Of a stretch of 60,000 bases of DNA, positions 56,501 through 60,000 are shown piece after piece. Numbering within the stretch: position 1 is the first letter of the stretch; each line of letters starts with the position of its first letter. The position numbers were made by a program, and so were the translations under genes. Source of the stretch: Apostichopus japonicus (taxonomy: Eukaryota; Echinodermata; Holothuroidea; Aspidochirotida; Stichopodidae); NCBI RefSeq assembly GCF_037975245.1, contig NC_092568.1, positions 17,381,001 to 17,441,000 on the forward strand, given 5' to 3'. The notes under the pieces were generated by a model. That model saw nothing but the letters and a program-made list of their open reading frames with translations, did no database searches and had not been told where the DNA came from.

Positions 56501-57983
56501 AGAGAGCTGTTTACAATAATTGTTCAACTTCTCGGTATATGTATCTATTCAGCTACGCTGTTGAGTATTGGAGCGCTCGATTGCCGAAAAATGGCAACTT
56601 CCTCCAATTACGATAATCTATGAACCCTCATAGGGATCGGATGGTAACGAGAAGGAAACCTTATCTGTTTTCACTGGCCATCATTTATGTATGATCAGTG
56701 AAGGGAGTGTGTCATTGAAGTACCTTGGAGGCAGTTGTTCAATGATAACCTTTGGACATGCTAATTTTACTTCTTCTCTATACTGTCATCAACTCAAAGA
56801 GAGATTCAATGGACATGTCAAATAACAACATAGCAGAAATAAGAACATTGAAAGGCAAATGAAGACCGTACATAGTTCCATTGCAGATCAAGAAAGAAAA
56901 AACTAGATGTACATGTTCTGGTTGTAATGTGGCACCTACTGTATAGGACAGAGATTCTAAATACTACATAGTATACCTAATGCTTCTTGGAAAGCCTATC
57001 CTGAATATTGTGCTAACAACTCAAGATATGGCTATTTGAGGGTACACCCACTTACTGACTTTACCAGATATAAGCCTTCCACTATTTCAGGACATGCAAC
57101 ACAAAGAGTGGTCAGTTTTGCCTATATGGCACATTCTTTTTTCTTCCCCCCCCCTACTTCAGGTACCAGAGTTGCCCACAAATATGATAGAAAGTCAAAT
57201 AAATGGTCACAGATACCAACAAAAATGTTACTGCCACCCACAATGCATTGTACATGACTGAGACATTTAAATGTCTAACTGAAGCCAAGGAAATGCCTGG
57301 GAATAATTTGGACAGTCAGAATTTCCTGGAAAACACATCTAAAACACTGTTAGCAATTTTCAATATTTGGGAATTGCTGAGGACCTTTAAGATTGGCAGA
57401 ATTTTAGCATAGCTGTCCACATACTCTTTCTAAGCCTTTCTAACCTGCAATCAAAATAATCTTCCTCAATGCAATTAAATGTTGCTCATCAACATGAGGA
57501 GTCTCAGGAAAATATGGCTTAATTTTGTCACAATGATGTTCTGTCCGACACTCTGCTGGTGATGATGGTAGATGCATTTGTCATCATTTAAAAACCAATT
57601 TAAAAGTCTTATCTTTGCAATAAAACTTGCTATGATGGTCTGATCTGCTTGCAGCAAAATTACCAGTCAAATTCTTAGCGTTTATCACAGCACTGCTGTC
57701 TTAATGGTTGCTCCAGCAAACCCCCAACCCTCGCCTCCACTTCCCCTCCCCCTCCAAAGGAAAGAAATTGAAATATTTTACAGGACGTCAAGTGTAACTT
57801 GTGACAAGCATGAGAGGCCTACCTCTAGAACGTAAAGTACATTCTCCAGGTCTTCTCTCTGGGCCTTTGTCACTTTCTGTCTCAGTCCAGTTTCAACCAG
57901 AGAAAAGTTTTCGTAAAACACAAAGAAGATCTGCGAAAAGTTGATCTCAAAGTACGACCTCAGTTGGATTGCTCGATAATTAT
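1790..57983 (-). CDS. RALGAPA1: Ral GTPase-activating protein alpha subunit (partial gene, 22 coding exons)
   Basis: Catalytic alpha subunit of the RalGAP complex; family members pair with RALGAPB and stimulate GTP hydrolysis by RalA/RalB, and vertebrate forms are Akt-regulated. Seen here: 22 minus-strand exons with AG acceptors and GT donors, every junction phase-compatible, 1,085 codons and no internal stop. The order matches vertebrate RALGAPA: N-terminal helical region ([22 protein letters not shown]), middle helices ([28 protein letters not shown]), [11 protein letters not shown], a Ser/Pro-rich linker, then [11 protein letters not shown]. Vertebrate proteins are about 2,000 residues, so this is about the first half. 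The initiator exon (about 40 residues) and the C-terminal Rap/Ran-GAP domain are outside the window. RALGAPA1 and RALGAPA2 cannot be told apart here; an invertebrate probably has one gene. Splice sites are predicted, not transcript-supported. Confidence 0.93.
2385..2570. repeat. Degenerate tandem repeat, about 48-bp unit
   Basis: Blocks starting GATCTG or GACCTG and containing TCATATGTTTAATCTGCA-like text recur every 48-50 bp. Two consecutive units (from about 2457 and 2505) are both 48 bp. The open frame across it is a by-product of the repeat. Weaker copies extend leftward to about 2290. Confidence 0.75.
2681..2785. repeat. (TA)n microsatellite
   Basis: About 100 bp of almost pure TA with rare ATACATACAT and GATAT interruptions, in intron 21, 150 bp from exon 21. 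Confidence 0.97.
2930..3241 (-). CDS. RALGAPA1: RALGAPA exon 21 (long Ser/acidic linker, symmetric 1-1)
   Basis: Acceptor CCTGCTCCAG after a long pyrimidine tract, donor GCAGAAG|GTATTA; 312 nt, 103 whole codons. Ser/Asp/Pro-rich ([38 protein letters not shown]). Composition suits the disordered linker before the conserved central block. GC-richer than its surroundings. An unseen exon in the 6.9-kb intron before it cannot be excluded, since all neighbouring junctions are phase 1. Confidence 0.87.
4448..4684 (+). other. CpG-richer patch open in both strands, function unknown
   Basis: A 78-codon + ORF ([27 protein letters not shown]) coincides with a local rise in CpG. The minus strand is also open over about 4480-4630. 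It does not fit the phase-1 junctions of the host gene. Could be a decayed transposon or processed coding fragment; I do not recognise it. Confidence 0.3.
4940..5180. repeat. Dispersed repeat family A, copy 1
   Basis: Shares an ordered set of blocks with 16428-16640: AGATCC near the start, a CTCCC/CCACCC block, CCCACACAAA, then ATA(T/C)..CCTCAGAA..AACCATTT. Copies are diverged but collinear over about 230 bp. Class unknown; no convincing terminal inverted repeat found. Confidence 0.7.
5515..6860. repeat. Satellite-like array, about 155-bp unit, interrupted by a MITE
   Basis: Units carry the ordered blocks CATCCAGTACTGATCAC, TCTCAATACAGAT, CCCAGACTGATC, CAAGATTGAACATCTC and CCTCTTGCAGATCA. 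CATCCAGTAC-type anchors lie near 6151, 6372, 6527 and 6680. One unit (5515-5676) lies left of the inserted element at 5677-6134. CTGATC-rich sequence decays out to about 6900. Confidence 0.85.
5677..6134. mobile_element. Non-autonomous DNA transposon (MITE), 458 bp, 14-bp TIR, 6-bp TSD
   Basis: Perfect 14-bp terminal inverted repeats CAGAGATGCCAACC at 5677-5690 and 6121-6134. Direct flanks TTATTA at 5671-5676 and 6135-6140. Removing the element plus one TTATTA restores the spacing of neighbouring array units (AGATTATTATCAAACAG beside AGATCACCGTCAAACAG, both 17 bp), so those units act as an empty-site control. An internal hairpin (ACTGGCCCG ... CGGGCCAGT, about 5776-5800) is present. No transposase. 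A 6-bp TSD argues against hAT (8) and Tc1 (TA). Confidence 0.88.
9068..9553 (-). other. Unassigned 161-codon ORF in intron
   Basis: Longest ORF in the window, minus strand, inside the intron between exons 20 and 21. Composition is rich in Ser, Leu, Tyr, Cys and Arg with no domain, signal peptide or repeat I recognise, and no flanking splice sites or promoter. Most likely a chance ORF or old transposon remnant. Confidence 0.2.
10178..10249 (-). CDS. RALGAPA1: RALGAPA exon 20 (linker, symmetric 1-1; STTFPP repeat)
   Basis: Acceptor CACTTTTCAG, donor CTAACAG|GTAAAA; 72 nt. It encodes [17 protein letters not shown], the second copy of the L-P-K-S-T-T-F-P-P motif found in exon 19. Either exon can be skipped without shifting the frame. 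Confidence 0.8.
10250..11330. other. Intron between exons 19 and 20
   Basis: Holds one copy of dispersed family B (10790-10945), a G-rich stretch at 10735-10790 and a short TA run at 11143-11163. No gene seen. Confidence 0.65.
10790..10945. repeat. Dispersed repeat family B, copy 1
   Basis: Collinear with 49545-49680: a CC(T)GGGGA block, CCTCCC.TTTGTA, GGG(T/C)GCTTA, TGCAA.ATGGTG, then CA/ATGTTGAAGAATTT. Class unknown. Confidence 0.65.
11331..11417 (-). CDS. RALGAPA1: RALGAPA exon 19 (linker, symmetric 1-1; STTFPP repeat)
   Basis: Acceptor GTTATTTAG, donor AAGCAG|GTAAGG; 87 nt. Basic/Pro/Ser-rich: P-K-H-E-P-A-Q-K-T, then [13 protein letters not shown]. It shares the nonapeptide L-P-K-S-T-T-F-P-P with exon 20, and the two look like a duplicated exon pair. 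No vertebrate equivalent recognised. Confidence 0.8.
11418..12137. other. Intron between exons 18 and 19
   Basis: AT-rich, with a small TATATA stretch near 11780. The open frame of exon 18 runs on into it, but codons after 12138 show no conservation. Confidence 0.6.
12138..12299 (-). CDS. RALGAPA1: RALGAPA exon 18 (linker, symmetric 1-1)
   Basis: Acceptor CTGGTCCGCAG after a pyrimidine-rich run, donor AAGATG|GTAAGA; 162 nt. It encodes [16 protein letters not shown], matching L-P-R-S-S-S-T-S-D-I-L-E-P-F of vertebrate RALGAPA. The raw open frame extends on both sides; the acceptor at 12301/12300 was chosen because it alone gives the phase needed after exon 17. Confidence 0.87.
12300..13128. 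other. Intron between exons 17 and 18
   Basis: Contains the 42-bp minisatellite (12423-12800) and a C-rich run near 13091-13106. Nothing else recognised. Confidence 0.7.
12423..12800. repeat. 42-bp minisatellite, 9 copies
   Basis: Nine head-to-tail copies of a unit beginning GGTARATGGGTAACTTATTT and containing AAATAGTGGATAGTACAAA. Copies differ by a few substitutions and one 1-bp deletion (sixth copy). Very homogeneous, so recent or actively homogenised; likely polymorphic in length. Confidence 0.97.
13129..13239 (-). CDS. RALGAPA1: RALGAPA exon 17 (linker, symmetric 1-1)
   Basis: Acceptor TTTCTACAG, donor AATCAG|GTGAGG; 111 nt. It encodes [14 protein letters not shown], resembling the M-R-Q-R-S-A-T-T-T segment of vertebrate RALGAPA. 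The R-Q-R-S-M-T context is the kind of basophilic-kinase site for which this linker is known in vertebrates, but phosphorylation here is only inference. Confidence 0.85.
13240..15159. other. Intron between exons 16 and 17
   Basis: AT-rich intronic sequence. 14560-14730 has a paired GGGGGACA/TGTCCCCC stretch and a B-box-like GGTTTTAATCCC near 14692, too weak to call a tRNA or SINE. No gene seen. Confidence 0.6.
15160..15276 (-). CDS. RALGAPA1: RALGAPA exon 16 (linker, symmetric 1-1)
   Basis: Acceptor TTTATCCAG, donor AGAATG|GTGAGT; 117 nt, split codon at both ends, divisible by three. It encodes [11 protein letters not shown] and [12 protein letters not shown]. No clear vertebrate counterpart that I can recall; retained for its clean borders and phase. 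First of six consecutive symmetric exons. Confidence 0.8.
15277..17470. other. Intron between exons 15 and 16
   Basis: Holds dispersed family A copy 2 (16428-16640), a G run near 15772-15784 and a G-rich stretch near 16850. No gene seen. Confidence 0.6.
16428..16640. repeat. Dispersed repeat family A, copy 2
   Basis: Second copy of the family at 4940-5180, same orientation, with ATATGCCTCAGAACGAACCA matching ATATACCTCAGAATTAACCA. Lies in the intron between exons 15 and 16. Confidence 0.7.
17471..17666 (-). CDS. RALGAPA1: RALGAPA exon 15
   Basis: Acceptor TTTATCAG, donor CTCAGG|GTGAGA; 65 codons plus one base. It opens [11 protein letters not shown] and [13 protein letters not shown] (vertebrate L-T-M-E-T-L-T-K-V-L-A and Y-S-L-D-L-S-D-L-P-L-D-K-L). 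It then turns basic (E-E-K-R-K-K-R-L-L) and Ser-rich with [10 protein letters not shown], like S-F-S-R-G-W-S-R in vertebrates. This marks the start of the flexible linker. Confidence 0.96.
17667..18522. other. Intron between exons 14 and 15
   Basis: Mostly a hAT-like MITE (17773-18128); the remainder is AT-rich with nothing recognised. Confidence 0.7.
17773..18128. mobile_element. hAT-like non-autonomous transposon, 356 bp
   Basis: Termini are TAGTATGGTACCGG at the left and, reverse-complemented, TAGTTGTGCACCAA at the right: imperfect TIRs of the TAG..TGCACC type common in hAT-derived MITEs. Flanking 8-bp direct repeats agree at 7 of 8 positions (AGAGAGAC at 17765-17772; AAAGAGAC at 18129-18136). 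Inside, a run of ATCGGTATC/GATATCGG motifs spans 17795-17900 and recurs near 18040-18095. No transposase; an old insertion. Confidence 0.78.
18523..18645 (-). CDS. RALGAPA1: RALGAPA exon 14
   Basis: A 123-nt phase 0-0 exon, acceptor TTTTTAG, donor GGGCG|GTAAGT. It encodes [15 protein letters not shown] and [14 protein letters not shown], a near-exact match to W-I-K-A-N-L, S-R-E-L-W-D-D-L-L and L-S-S-L-T-Y-W-E-E-L-A-T-E-W of vertebrate RALGAPA. One of the most diagnostic exons in the window. Confidence 0.97.
18646..20136. other. Intron between exons 13 and 14
   Basis: AT-rich with a poly-A run near 18731-18746. Nothing else recognised. Confidence 0.6.
20137..20245 (-). CDS. RALGAPA1: RALGAPA exon 13
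   Basis: Acceptor CTTTACAG, donor TTCAAG|GTATTG. One base completes Trp, then 36 codons: [15 protein letters not shown], and [11 protein letters not shown]. Vertebrate: E-Q-M-L-L-V-L-L-R-V-T-E-S-V-L and L-A-G-R-L-A-G-P-L-F-Q. Confidence 0.94.
20246..20932. other. Intron between exons 12 and 13
   Basis: I see nothing beyond ordinary AT-rich intronic sequence. Confidence 0.6.
20933..21122 (-). CDS. RALGAPA1: RALGAPA exon 12
   Basis: Acceptor CTTCTTAG, donor ACCTG|GTAAGG; 2 nt, 62 codons, 2 nt. It contains [12 protein letters not shown] and V-F-L-Y-E-P, then [10 protein letters not shown] and K-V-T-M-N-K-D-T-W. The counterparts are R-A-G-T-Q-A-V-L-Q-V-F-I, I-F-L-L-E-P, R-I-L-N-I-Y-R-Y-M-V and Q-V-S-M-D-K-K-T-W. 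Confidence 0.94.
21123..21893. other. Intron between exons 11 and 12
   Basis: A short direct repeat of GGTAACCTTTGAC(C/A) occurs near 21463-21510. Nothing else recognised. Confidence 0.6.
21894..22014 (-). CDS. RALGAPA1: RALGAPA exon 11
   Basis: Acceptor CCTGTATAG-type (GTATAG), donor GTTTG|GTAAAT. 40 codons plus one base; Glu/Ser/Thr-rich ([10 protein letters not shown]) ending [11 protein letters not shown]. Little identity to vertebrates at this position; kept because it bridges exons 10 and 12 in phase and has clean borders. Confidence 0.82.
22015..22714. other. Intron between exons 10 and 11
   Basis: A G-rich stretch at 22120-22165 in AT-rich sequence. No gene seen. Confidence 0.6.
22715..22981 (-). 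CDS. RALGAPA1: RALGAPA exon 10
   Basis: A 267-nt phase 0-0 exon, acceptor ATCTCGCAG, donor TTTCAG|GTCTGT. It opens [11 protein letters not shown] (vertebrate Q-E-E-K-P-L-F-M-Q-E-P) and then becomes Pro/Ser/acidic-rich and poorly conserved ([21 protein letters not shown]). Likely a disordered loop within the helical region. Confidence 0.88.
22982..23818. other. Intron between exons 9 and 10
   Basis: Ordinary AT-rich intron. Open frames here continue exon 10 or are chance; none shows conservation. Confidence 0.6.
23819..23890 (-). CDS. RALGAPA1: RALGAPA exon 9
   Basis: A 72-nt phase 0-0 exon, acceptor TTTGATAG, donor ATACAG|GTAATA. 24 codons: [19 protein letters not shown] and K-D-W-I-Q, nearly identical in pattern to vertebrate A-F-L-L-P-I-C-E-A-A-A-M-R-K-V-V-K-V-Y and Q-E-W-I-Q. 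It proves that exon 8 must end at a L-R-Q|GT donor. Confidence 0.95.
23891..25690. other. Intron between exons 8 and 9, dominated by the 73-bp array
   Basis: Fourteen extra copies of the exon 8 end fill 24660-25690. The remaining 23891-24655 is AT-rich with nothing recognised. The array makes up more than half of this intron and sits immediately at its 5' end in transcript orientation. Confidence 0.85.
24660..25765 (-). repeat. 73-bp tandem array of exon 8 3' end plus splice donor, 15 copies
   Basis: The unit in gene orientation runs AGCTATGGTTGTGACAGTC ... CTCAGACAGGTA (73 bp; two spacings are 1 bp longer). It equals the last 70 nt of the exon 8 copy up to CAG plus the first three intron bases. 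Copy 15 (25691-25765) is the genuine coding copy, where upstream sequence reads CTAGAGCTATGG. In all the others it reads GGTAAGCTATGG, placing the duplication joint at AGCTATGG. Thirteen of the 15 keep CAG|GTAAGC. Copy 3 (about 24810) has CAG|TTAAGC and the outermost copy has no donor. Copies fall into subtypes (GTTGAC versus GCTGAC; AATAAAAG, AATATAAG or AATTAAAG). Confidence 0.97.
25691..25979 (-). CDS. RALGAPA1: RALGAPA exon 8 (acidic tract; 3' end amplified in a tandem array)
   Basis: Acceptor CCACCCCCAG, donor CAGACAG|GTAAGC; 1 nt plus 96 codons. It starts with a hydrophilic stretch and an acidic run ([10 protein letters not shown]), then [12 protein letters not shown] and ends [14 protein letters not shown], matching S-N-V-N-F-V-T-E-I-F-R-Q of vertebrate RALGAPA. 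The last 66 nt plus the donor form the first of 15 copies of a 73-bp unit that runs down to about 24660. Only the donor at 25690/25689 keeps the frame into exon 9 without a stop. Confidence 0.93.
25980..26396. other. Intron between exons 7 and 8
   Basis: Includes a low-complexity stretch of AATCAAATTCA-type words at 26035-26145. No gene seen. Confidence 0.7.
26397..26538 (-). CDS. RALGAPA1: RALGAPA exon 7
   Basis: Acceptor CTGAAG followed by GTATCC, donor GCATT|GTAAGT; 2 nt, 46 codons, 2 nt. It encodes I-P-D-L-T-I-P-H and [11 protein letters not shown], aligned with I-P-Q-M-R-P and R-V-I-V-I-R-W-L-V-S-F of vertebrate RALGAPA. The acceptor lacks a strong terminal pyrimidine run, but phase and homology both require it. 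Confidence 0.88.
26539..28292. other. Intron between exons 6 and 7
   Basis: Starts with an AAAT/AAATG-rich low-complexity tract (26560-26650) and has a C run near 26994-27006. Otherwise ordinary intronic sequence. Confidence 0.6.
28293..28431 (-). CDS. RALGAPA1: RALGAPA exon 6
   Basis: Acceptor TGTTATAG, donor CCACG|GTAATG. 46 codons plus one base, containing [24 protein letters not shown] and S-L-Y. Vertebrate counterpart: L-E-W-K-N, F-S-F-L-F-S-H-F-K-K-Y-Y-L-P-Y-I-F-P, S-L-Y-H. The open frame continues past the donor into intron, so the raw ORF is longer than the exon. Confidence 0.95.
29980..30290. repeat. Imperfect tandem repeat, about 110-bp scale, 3 copies
   Basis: Three diverged blocks each contain CTGATG, then CATCA/TCAAGAGATGC or CATCATGAGACTC, then GGG(T/A)TA or GTGTATACACCC. 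The first (about 29990) and third (about 30250) share TCAAGAGATGC(A/T)ATGGG. Degenerate, so boundaries are approximate. Confidence 0.5.
32456..32500. repeat. (TA)n microsatellite
   Basis: About 45 bp of uninterrupted TA. It creates the Ile-Tyr run in the overlapping minus-strand ORF, which is therefore not a gene. Confidence 0.97.
34468..34583 (-). CDS. RALGAPA1: RALGAPA exon 5
   Basis: Acceptor CTTTTCCAG, donor GCTGAG|GTGAGA. Two bases complete a Val codon, followed by 38 codons including [13 protein letters not shown] and L-E-S-L-L-R-Y. These parallel E-I-T-P-L-V-P-P-Q-S-G-D-K and L-E-A-L-L-K-Y of the vertebrate protein. Confidence 0.93.
34584..35181. other. Intron between exons 4 and 5, with tandem fold-back
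   Basis: A 598-bp intron largely occupied by two tandem copies of an inverted-repeat unit (34729-35077). Confidence 0.8.
34729..35077. repeat. Tandemly duplicated fold-back (inverted repeat) unit
   Basis: Unit 1 has arms 34729-34763 and 34819-34853 that pair over 35 nt, including a perfect 19-nt stem CATATCATGCTTCAAAGCA; the loop is 55 nt. Unit 2 (34940-35046) has the same architecture with decayed arms. Both are followed by TATAGAGTGGTATTAGCA (34863-34880 and 35060-35077, 197 bp apart). Could be a fold-back transposon duplicated in tandem or an intronic hairpin RNA; no protein-coding content. Confidence 0.85.
35182..35365 (-). CDS. RALGAPA1: RALGAPA exon 4
   Basis: Acceptor TTGTCAG, donor CTGAAG|GTTAGA. 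61 codons plus one base. It contains [15 protein letters not shown] and L-V-P-N-F-P-P-P, matching G-V-R-L-F-L-L-W-L-Q-A-L-Q-N-N and L-I-P-G-F of vertebrate RALGAPA, one of the best-conserved parts of the N-terminal region. Phase 0 in, phase 1 out. Confidence 0.95.
35366..38857. other. 3.5-kb intron between exons 3 and 4
   Basis: Holds A-rich (35486-35525) and C-rich tracts (36003-36014, 36700-36747), a long pyrimidine run (37545-37600), a G run (38126-38138) and a short TA run (38331-38348). No gene seen. Confidence 0.6.
38858..38901 (-). CDS. RALGAPA1: RALGAPA exon 3 (44-nt microexon)
   Basis: A short exon between CATGCAG and CTGAAG|GTTTGT. Two leading bases complete the Gly codon from exon 2, then 14 codons read [14 protein letters not shown], matching L-I-L-K-K-L-L-H-T-G-N-S-L-K of vertebrate RALGAPA. 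Too short for gene finders that rely on ORF length; supported by phase and conservation. Confidence 0.9.
42890..43200. repeat. Minisatellite with about 30-bp subunits in a 100-bp higher-order unit
   Basis: Subunits alternate GGTAAGGGGATA(C/A)TC.CCTG and TAGTGACAAGGGGATATTCA. A long block starting GACATTCACCTAGTAGTGAC recurs at 42979 and 43079, exactly 100 bp apart, showing a higher-order unit. Confidence 0.85.
45330..45830. repeat. Irregular degenerate repeat (TACTTGAGTGAAACTGA-type)
   Basis: Phrases such as GTACTAGGTAC, ACTTGAGTGAAA(C/A)TGA, TGAATTGAGTGAGTTTGATT and CATGAAA.ATTGT recur with irregular spacing. Boundaries and unit length are uncertain. Confidence 0.6.
46990..47326. mobile_element. 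hAT-type MITE, 337 bp
   Basis: Termini CAAGGGCGTAGGAA and, reverse-complemented, CAGTGGCGTAGGAA: 14-bp TIRs with two mismatches, the CAGTGGCGTAG signature frequent in hAT elements. An exact 8-bp target-site duplication GATATATC lies at 46982-46989 and 47327-47334. The interior is G- and C-rich near both ends and contains a twice-repeated CACCAAATTGCATCT block (47117, 47194). No transposase. Confidence 0.92.
49040..49290. other. CpG-richer patch in large intron, unassigned
   Basis: CpG dinucleotides cluster here against a CpG-poor background. A 68-codon minus ORF ([15 protein letters not shown]) overlaps it. It could be a decayed coding or transposon fragment; I do not recognise the product. 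Confidence 0.25.
49545..49680. repeat. Dispersed repeat family B, copy 2
   Basis: Second copy of the family at 10790-10945, same orientation, ending with ATGTTGAAGAATTTCCCCTG. Preceded by a C-rich run at 49524-49540. Confidence 0.65.
54226..54480 (-). mobile_element. 3' end of a non-LTR retrotransposon (LINE), 5'-truncated
   Basis: On the minus strand, 54480 downward encodes [18 protein letters not shown], then in another frame [10 protein letters not shown]. Together these form the pattern that ends reverse transcriptases of CR1/L2-like elements; one frameshift separates the two halves. A short 3' UTR with GTAAAGCACTTGG and AAGCGCTATATAAATG follows, then an (ATT)n tail ending at about 54226. 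This is the expected structure of a 5'-truncated LINE insertion. It is dead. Confidence 0.85.
54814..54871 (-). CDS. RALGAPA1: RALGAPA exon 2
   Basis: A 58-nt exon between GTTTCAG and AGCATTG|GTAAGC. It starts in phase 0 and ends with one base of a split Gly codon. It encodes [15 protein letters not shown], equivalent to the vertebrate L-P-E-R-I-H-Q-R-W-Q-F-H-S-I-G segment. It joins exon 3 across a 15.9-kb intron; the split GGG codon makes the join unambiguous. Confidence 0.92.
54872..57822. other. 3.0-kb intron between exons 1 and 2
   Basis: AT-rich, with a G-rich stretch at 55740-55770 and a CpG-containing stretch near 56560-56660. No gene, RNA or transposon recognised. Confidence 0.6.
57823..57983 (-). 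CDS. RALGAPA1: RALGAPA exon 1 of window (N-terminal helical region)
   Basis: Reverse complement begins after a TTTCAG acceptor and ends CTAGAG|GTAGGC. It opens with 2 nt completing a split codon and ends in phase 0; 53 whole codons. The residues read [18 protein letters not shown], then [12 protein letters not shown], which match the RALGAPA N-terminus from about residue 40. The preceding exon, carrying the initiator Met, must supply one base of a split codon. I did not find it between 57984 and 60000. Confidence 0.92.
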
Positions 57984-60000
57984 CTGAAACAAATGTGAGA
58001 AATTCTTCAGAACAAGAATTGAAACTGATGTGAAGAGTGGGAAATCAGATTGACAGCTGTTGAAGGGAGATAGCTATTTTAGTCCTGATGAAAAAAAGGA
58101 ATTAAACCAACAAAATAAAGTTGTTTTACTTCTAAGAATTCTAAATAGAGTGCATGGTGTTGAGACAGTGTGAAAATGCACTAAGAAACAAATGGATTTA
58201 AGCTGTGAATTTGTGCACTGAGGTTTTCATTATCAATCTGGGTAACTATGTAGATTGATAGTGTAAGAGGCATACTGTGTGATATAGACTTATTTTGCTT
58301 GTCTTCAGTTACTGATTTCTACATGGTATAAACTAAATCTCTTTTCATGGTGATAACATTGGAGTTAAGTAACTACAGGGAATATACAGTAGTGTTTATG
58401 TTAGTAAATTATCTCAAAATGAATCATATACTGAATGCATTAAAACCATGGATTCTCTCTAAGAGGCTTGAACTATTGGAAGGGTACACTCTGTTATCAG
58501 GGCAAAGTTTAAATGGTAGTTCAGAAGTCCGAGACGACCAAATTTCTGTTGGGACAACAGAAATCTACTGTGGAGCTTGTCCAGCATGAAAACTAGTTGA
58601 TAACAACAATACAAATTGCATTGAAACTAAATAGATCCTACCCCTAAATAAGTAAAATGATAAATTGCTGTCACCCCCAAAGCTGGTGTTTGGTTACCCA
58701 ACCTACATATCTCACCTAGTGTACATCCTATAGTGGCTTACTAATCACTTTCATTTTGCTGCAAAATGACATTTTCGGAAAATTGCGATTCAGGCAACCA
58801 AAACTTAAGGCTGTGTAGTCCATTGGTCAATCAACCAGAGAAAATCCATTAAAATTTGCCATGGTAATTCTGAAGAGTATTTTTCAGCCCTTGAAATATT
58901 GATAATGACCAGAACTTTGCACTATATCTGCTGCTCACATGAACTTTTGTACCACTTTCTTTACATCTCTGAATGGACTGAGCGTACATAGAAAACTCCC
59001 TAGTGTTTATAAGAACTGTAAATTTATGTATCCATTGTTCAAGACCTGTCAAATTCAGCCATGTTGTAACATGTATGATTTTATATTAAGAACCAACTAT
59101 AAATTACCACTAGAAAATACCTAACTGTACATTAGTCCATTTATTGCATGGTGATTCTACACACTAATGGTTGCCATTTAAATTAGTGCATGATGATTTG
59201 TAAATATTACATACATTATACACTGAGTGTGTACACAGTATGATATGCCACTCTAAGGGGCAATGTGCACGAGCTATTGAAATTGGTAAATCTTTTAAGC
59301 GCCATTTAGGTTGAAGTACTATACATGCAATTCAATAGAAGAAAGCAAGAATGTAAGGCTATCATCTTTTCTTTTGAGAAAAAAAGAAAAGGAAAAAAAC
59401 TTTTCAGTATTTTCATCAAATATGGAATATTTGTTGGTGTAAACTTAGGTCAATACACAAACACTGACTGAGCTGTAAAAGGCCTGCTCAATCTCTGTAA
59501 TGCACCTAACATAATCTTGTACTTTTCAATGCTTCAATGTTATTTGCCTGAAATACAGAATATTTTCAACAAACGAGAAGATCACCATAAACTGCTCACT
59601 CCATTCCATCCAGCCCCAACTGCCACCCCTCTCCCCTGTTCCCCCATCCCCACTCCCATTTATAAAAACATATATATATTGACCAGTGTTTCAAGTAAGC
59701 AATAAGTACTGTGAGTTTAGTGCTTCTGTACTGATTGCTTGCTATCATGGGTTTTGAAATATGTTACTTTACATTCAGGTTACCATTCAGGTTGAAATGA
59801 TCTAAAGTTTGCATAATCTTATGATCAGATGACCACAATACTGCATGATTTACTCATGAACAAACTGACTTGTACAAGGAACCATTTCCATTCTGTCATA
59901 TGTAAGGTTATTAATTTTGGGGAATAGAAGTGGATCATTTAGATACATACATATACATGTGTCAATTAATGTGTCAATTAATGCTTCACAAAATTAATGT
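57984..60000. other. Partial intron upstream of first visible exon
   Basis: Expected to separate exon 1 of this window from the initiator-Met exon. I found no sequence encoding the usual basic RALGAPA N-terminus here and no promoter signature, so the gene start lies to the right. A C-rich stretch occurs at 59615-59660. Nothing else recognised. Confidence 0.6.

Noticed and set aside
57984-60000. Search for the initiator-Met exon
   Set aside because: No reverse-complement frame matches the basic RALGAPA N-terminus; 58347-58589 and 59517-59705 ORFs lack homology and are on the + strand.

Overview
Eukaryotic (metazoan) genomic DNA, AT-rich, with large introns and many short non-autonomous transposon relics and minisatellites. 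Nothing prokaryotic is present: no operons, Shine-Dalgarno sites or long ORFs. The only gene I can support is one large multi-exon gene on the minus strand, an orthologue of the Ral GTPase-activating protein catalytic alpha subunit (RALGAPA1/RALGAPA2). I assembled 22 coding exons by reading the reverse complement, requiring AG/GT borders and checking that every junction keeps phase. Together they give 3,257 nt (1,085 whole codons) of uninterrupted reading frame that runs collinear with roughly the N-terminal half of vertebrate RALGAPA. The true first exon lies beyond base 60000. Everything after the conserved W-R-R-M-L-G segment, including the C-terminal Rap/Ran-GAP catalytic domain, lies left of base 1. 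The host cannot be named from this window. A marine invertebrate, possibly a deuterostome such as an echinoderm, fits the single RALGAPA-type gene and the hAT-like elements, but this is inference.

Layout from high to low coordinate (transcription order). Exons 1 to 7 (57983 to 26397) encode the conserved N-terminal alpha-helical region; introns here are large (15.9 kb between exons 2 and 3). Exon 8 (25979-25691) ends inside a 15-copy, 73-bp tandem array that repeats the 3' end of the exon together with its splice donor. Exons 9 to 15 (23890 to 17471) encode the rest of the helical region and the start of the low-complexity linker. Exons 16 to 21 (15276 to 2930) encode the Ser/Thr/Pro-rich linker; all six are symmetric phase 1-1 exons. 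Exon 22 (1974-1790) resumes strongly conserved sequence.

Introns carry two 8-bp-TSD hAT-like MITEs (17773-18128 and 46990-47326), a 458-bp MITE with a 6-bp TSD nested inside a satellite-like array (5677-6134), the 3' end of a LINE with an (ATT)n tail (54226-54480), a tandemly duplicated fold-back (34729-35077), several minisatellites (42-bp, 48-bp, about 100-bp and about 155-bp units), two dispersed repeat families with two copies each, and a striking regional excess of the heptamer TACTGTA/TACAGTA from about 42.5 to 58.4 kb.

RalGAP alpha with the beta subunit is known to switch off RalA/RalB downstream of PI3K-Akt signalling. All function statements rest on family homology. The most unusual item in the window is the splice-donor-bearing 73-bp array at exon 8.
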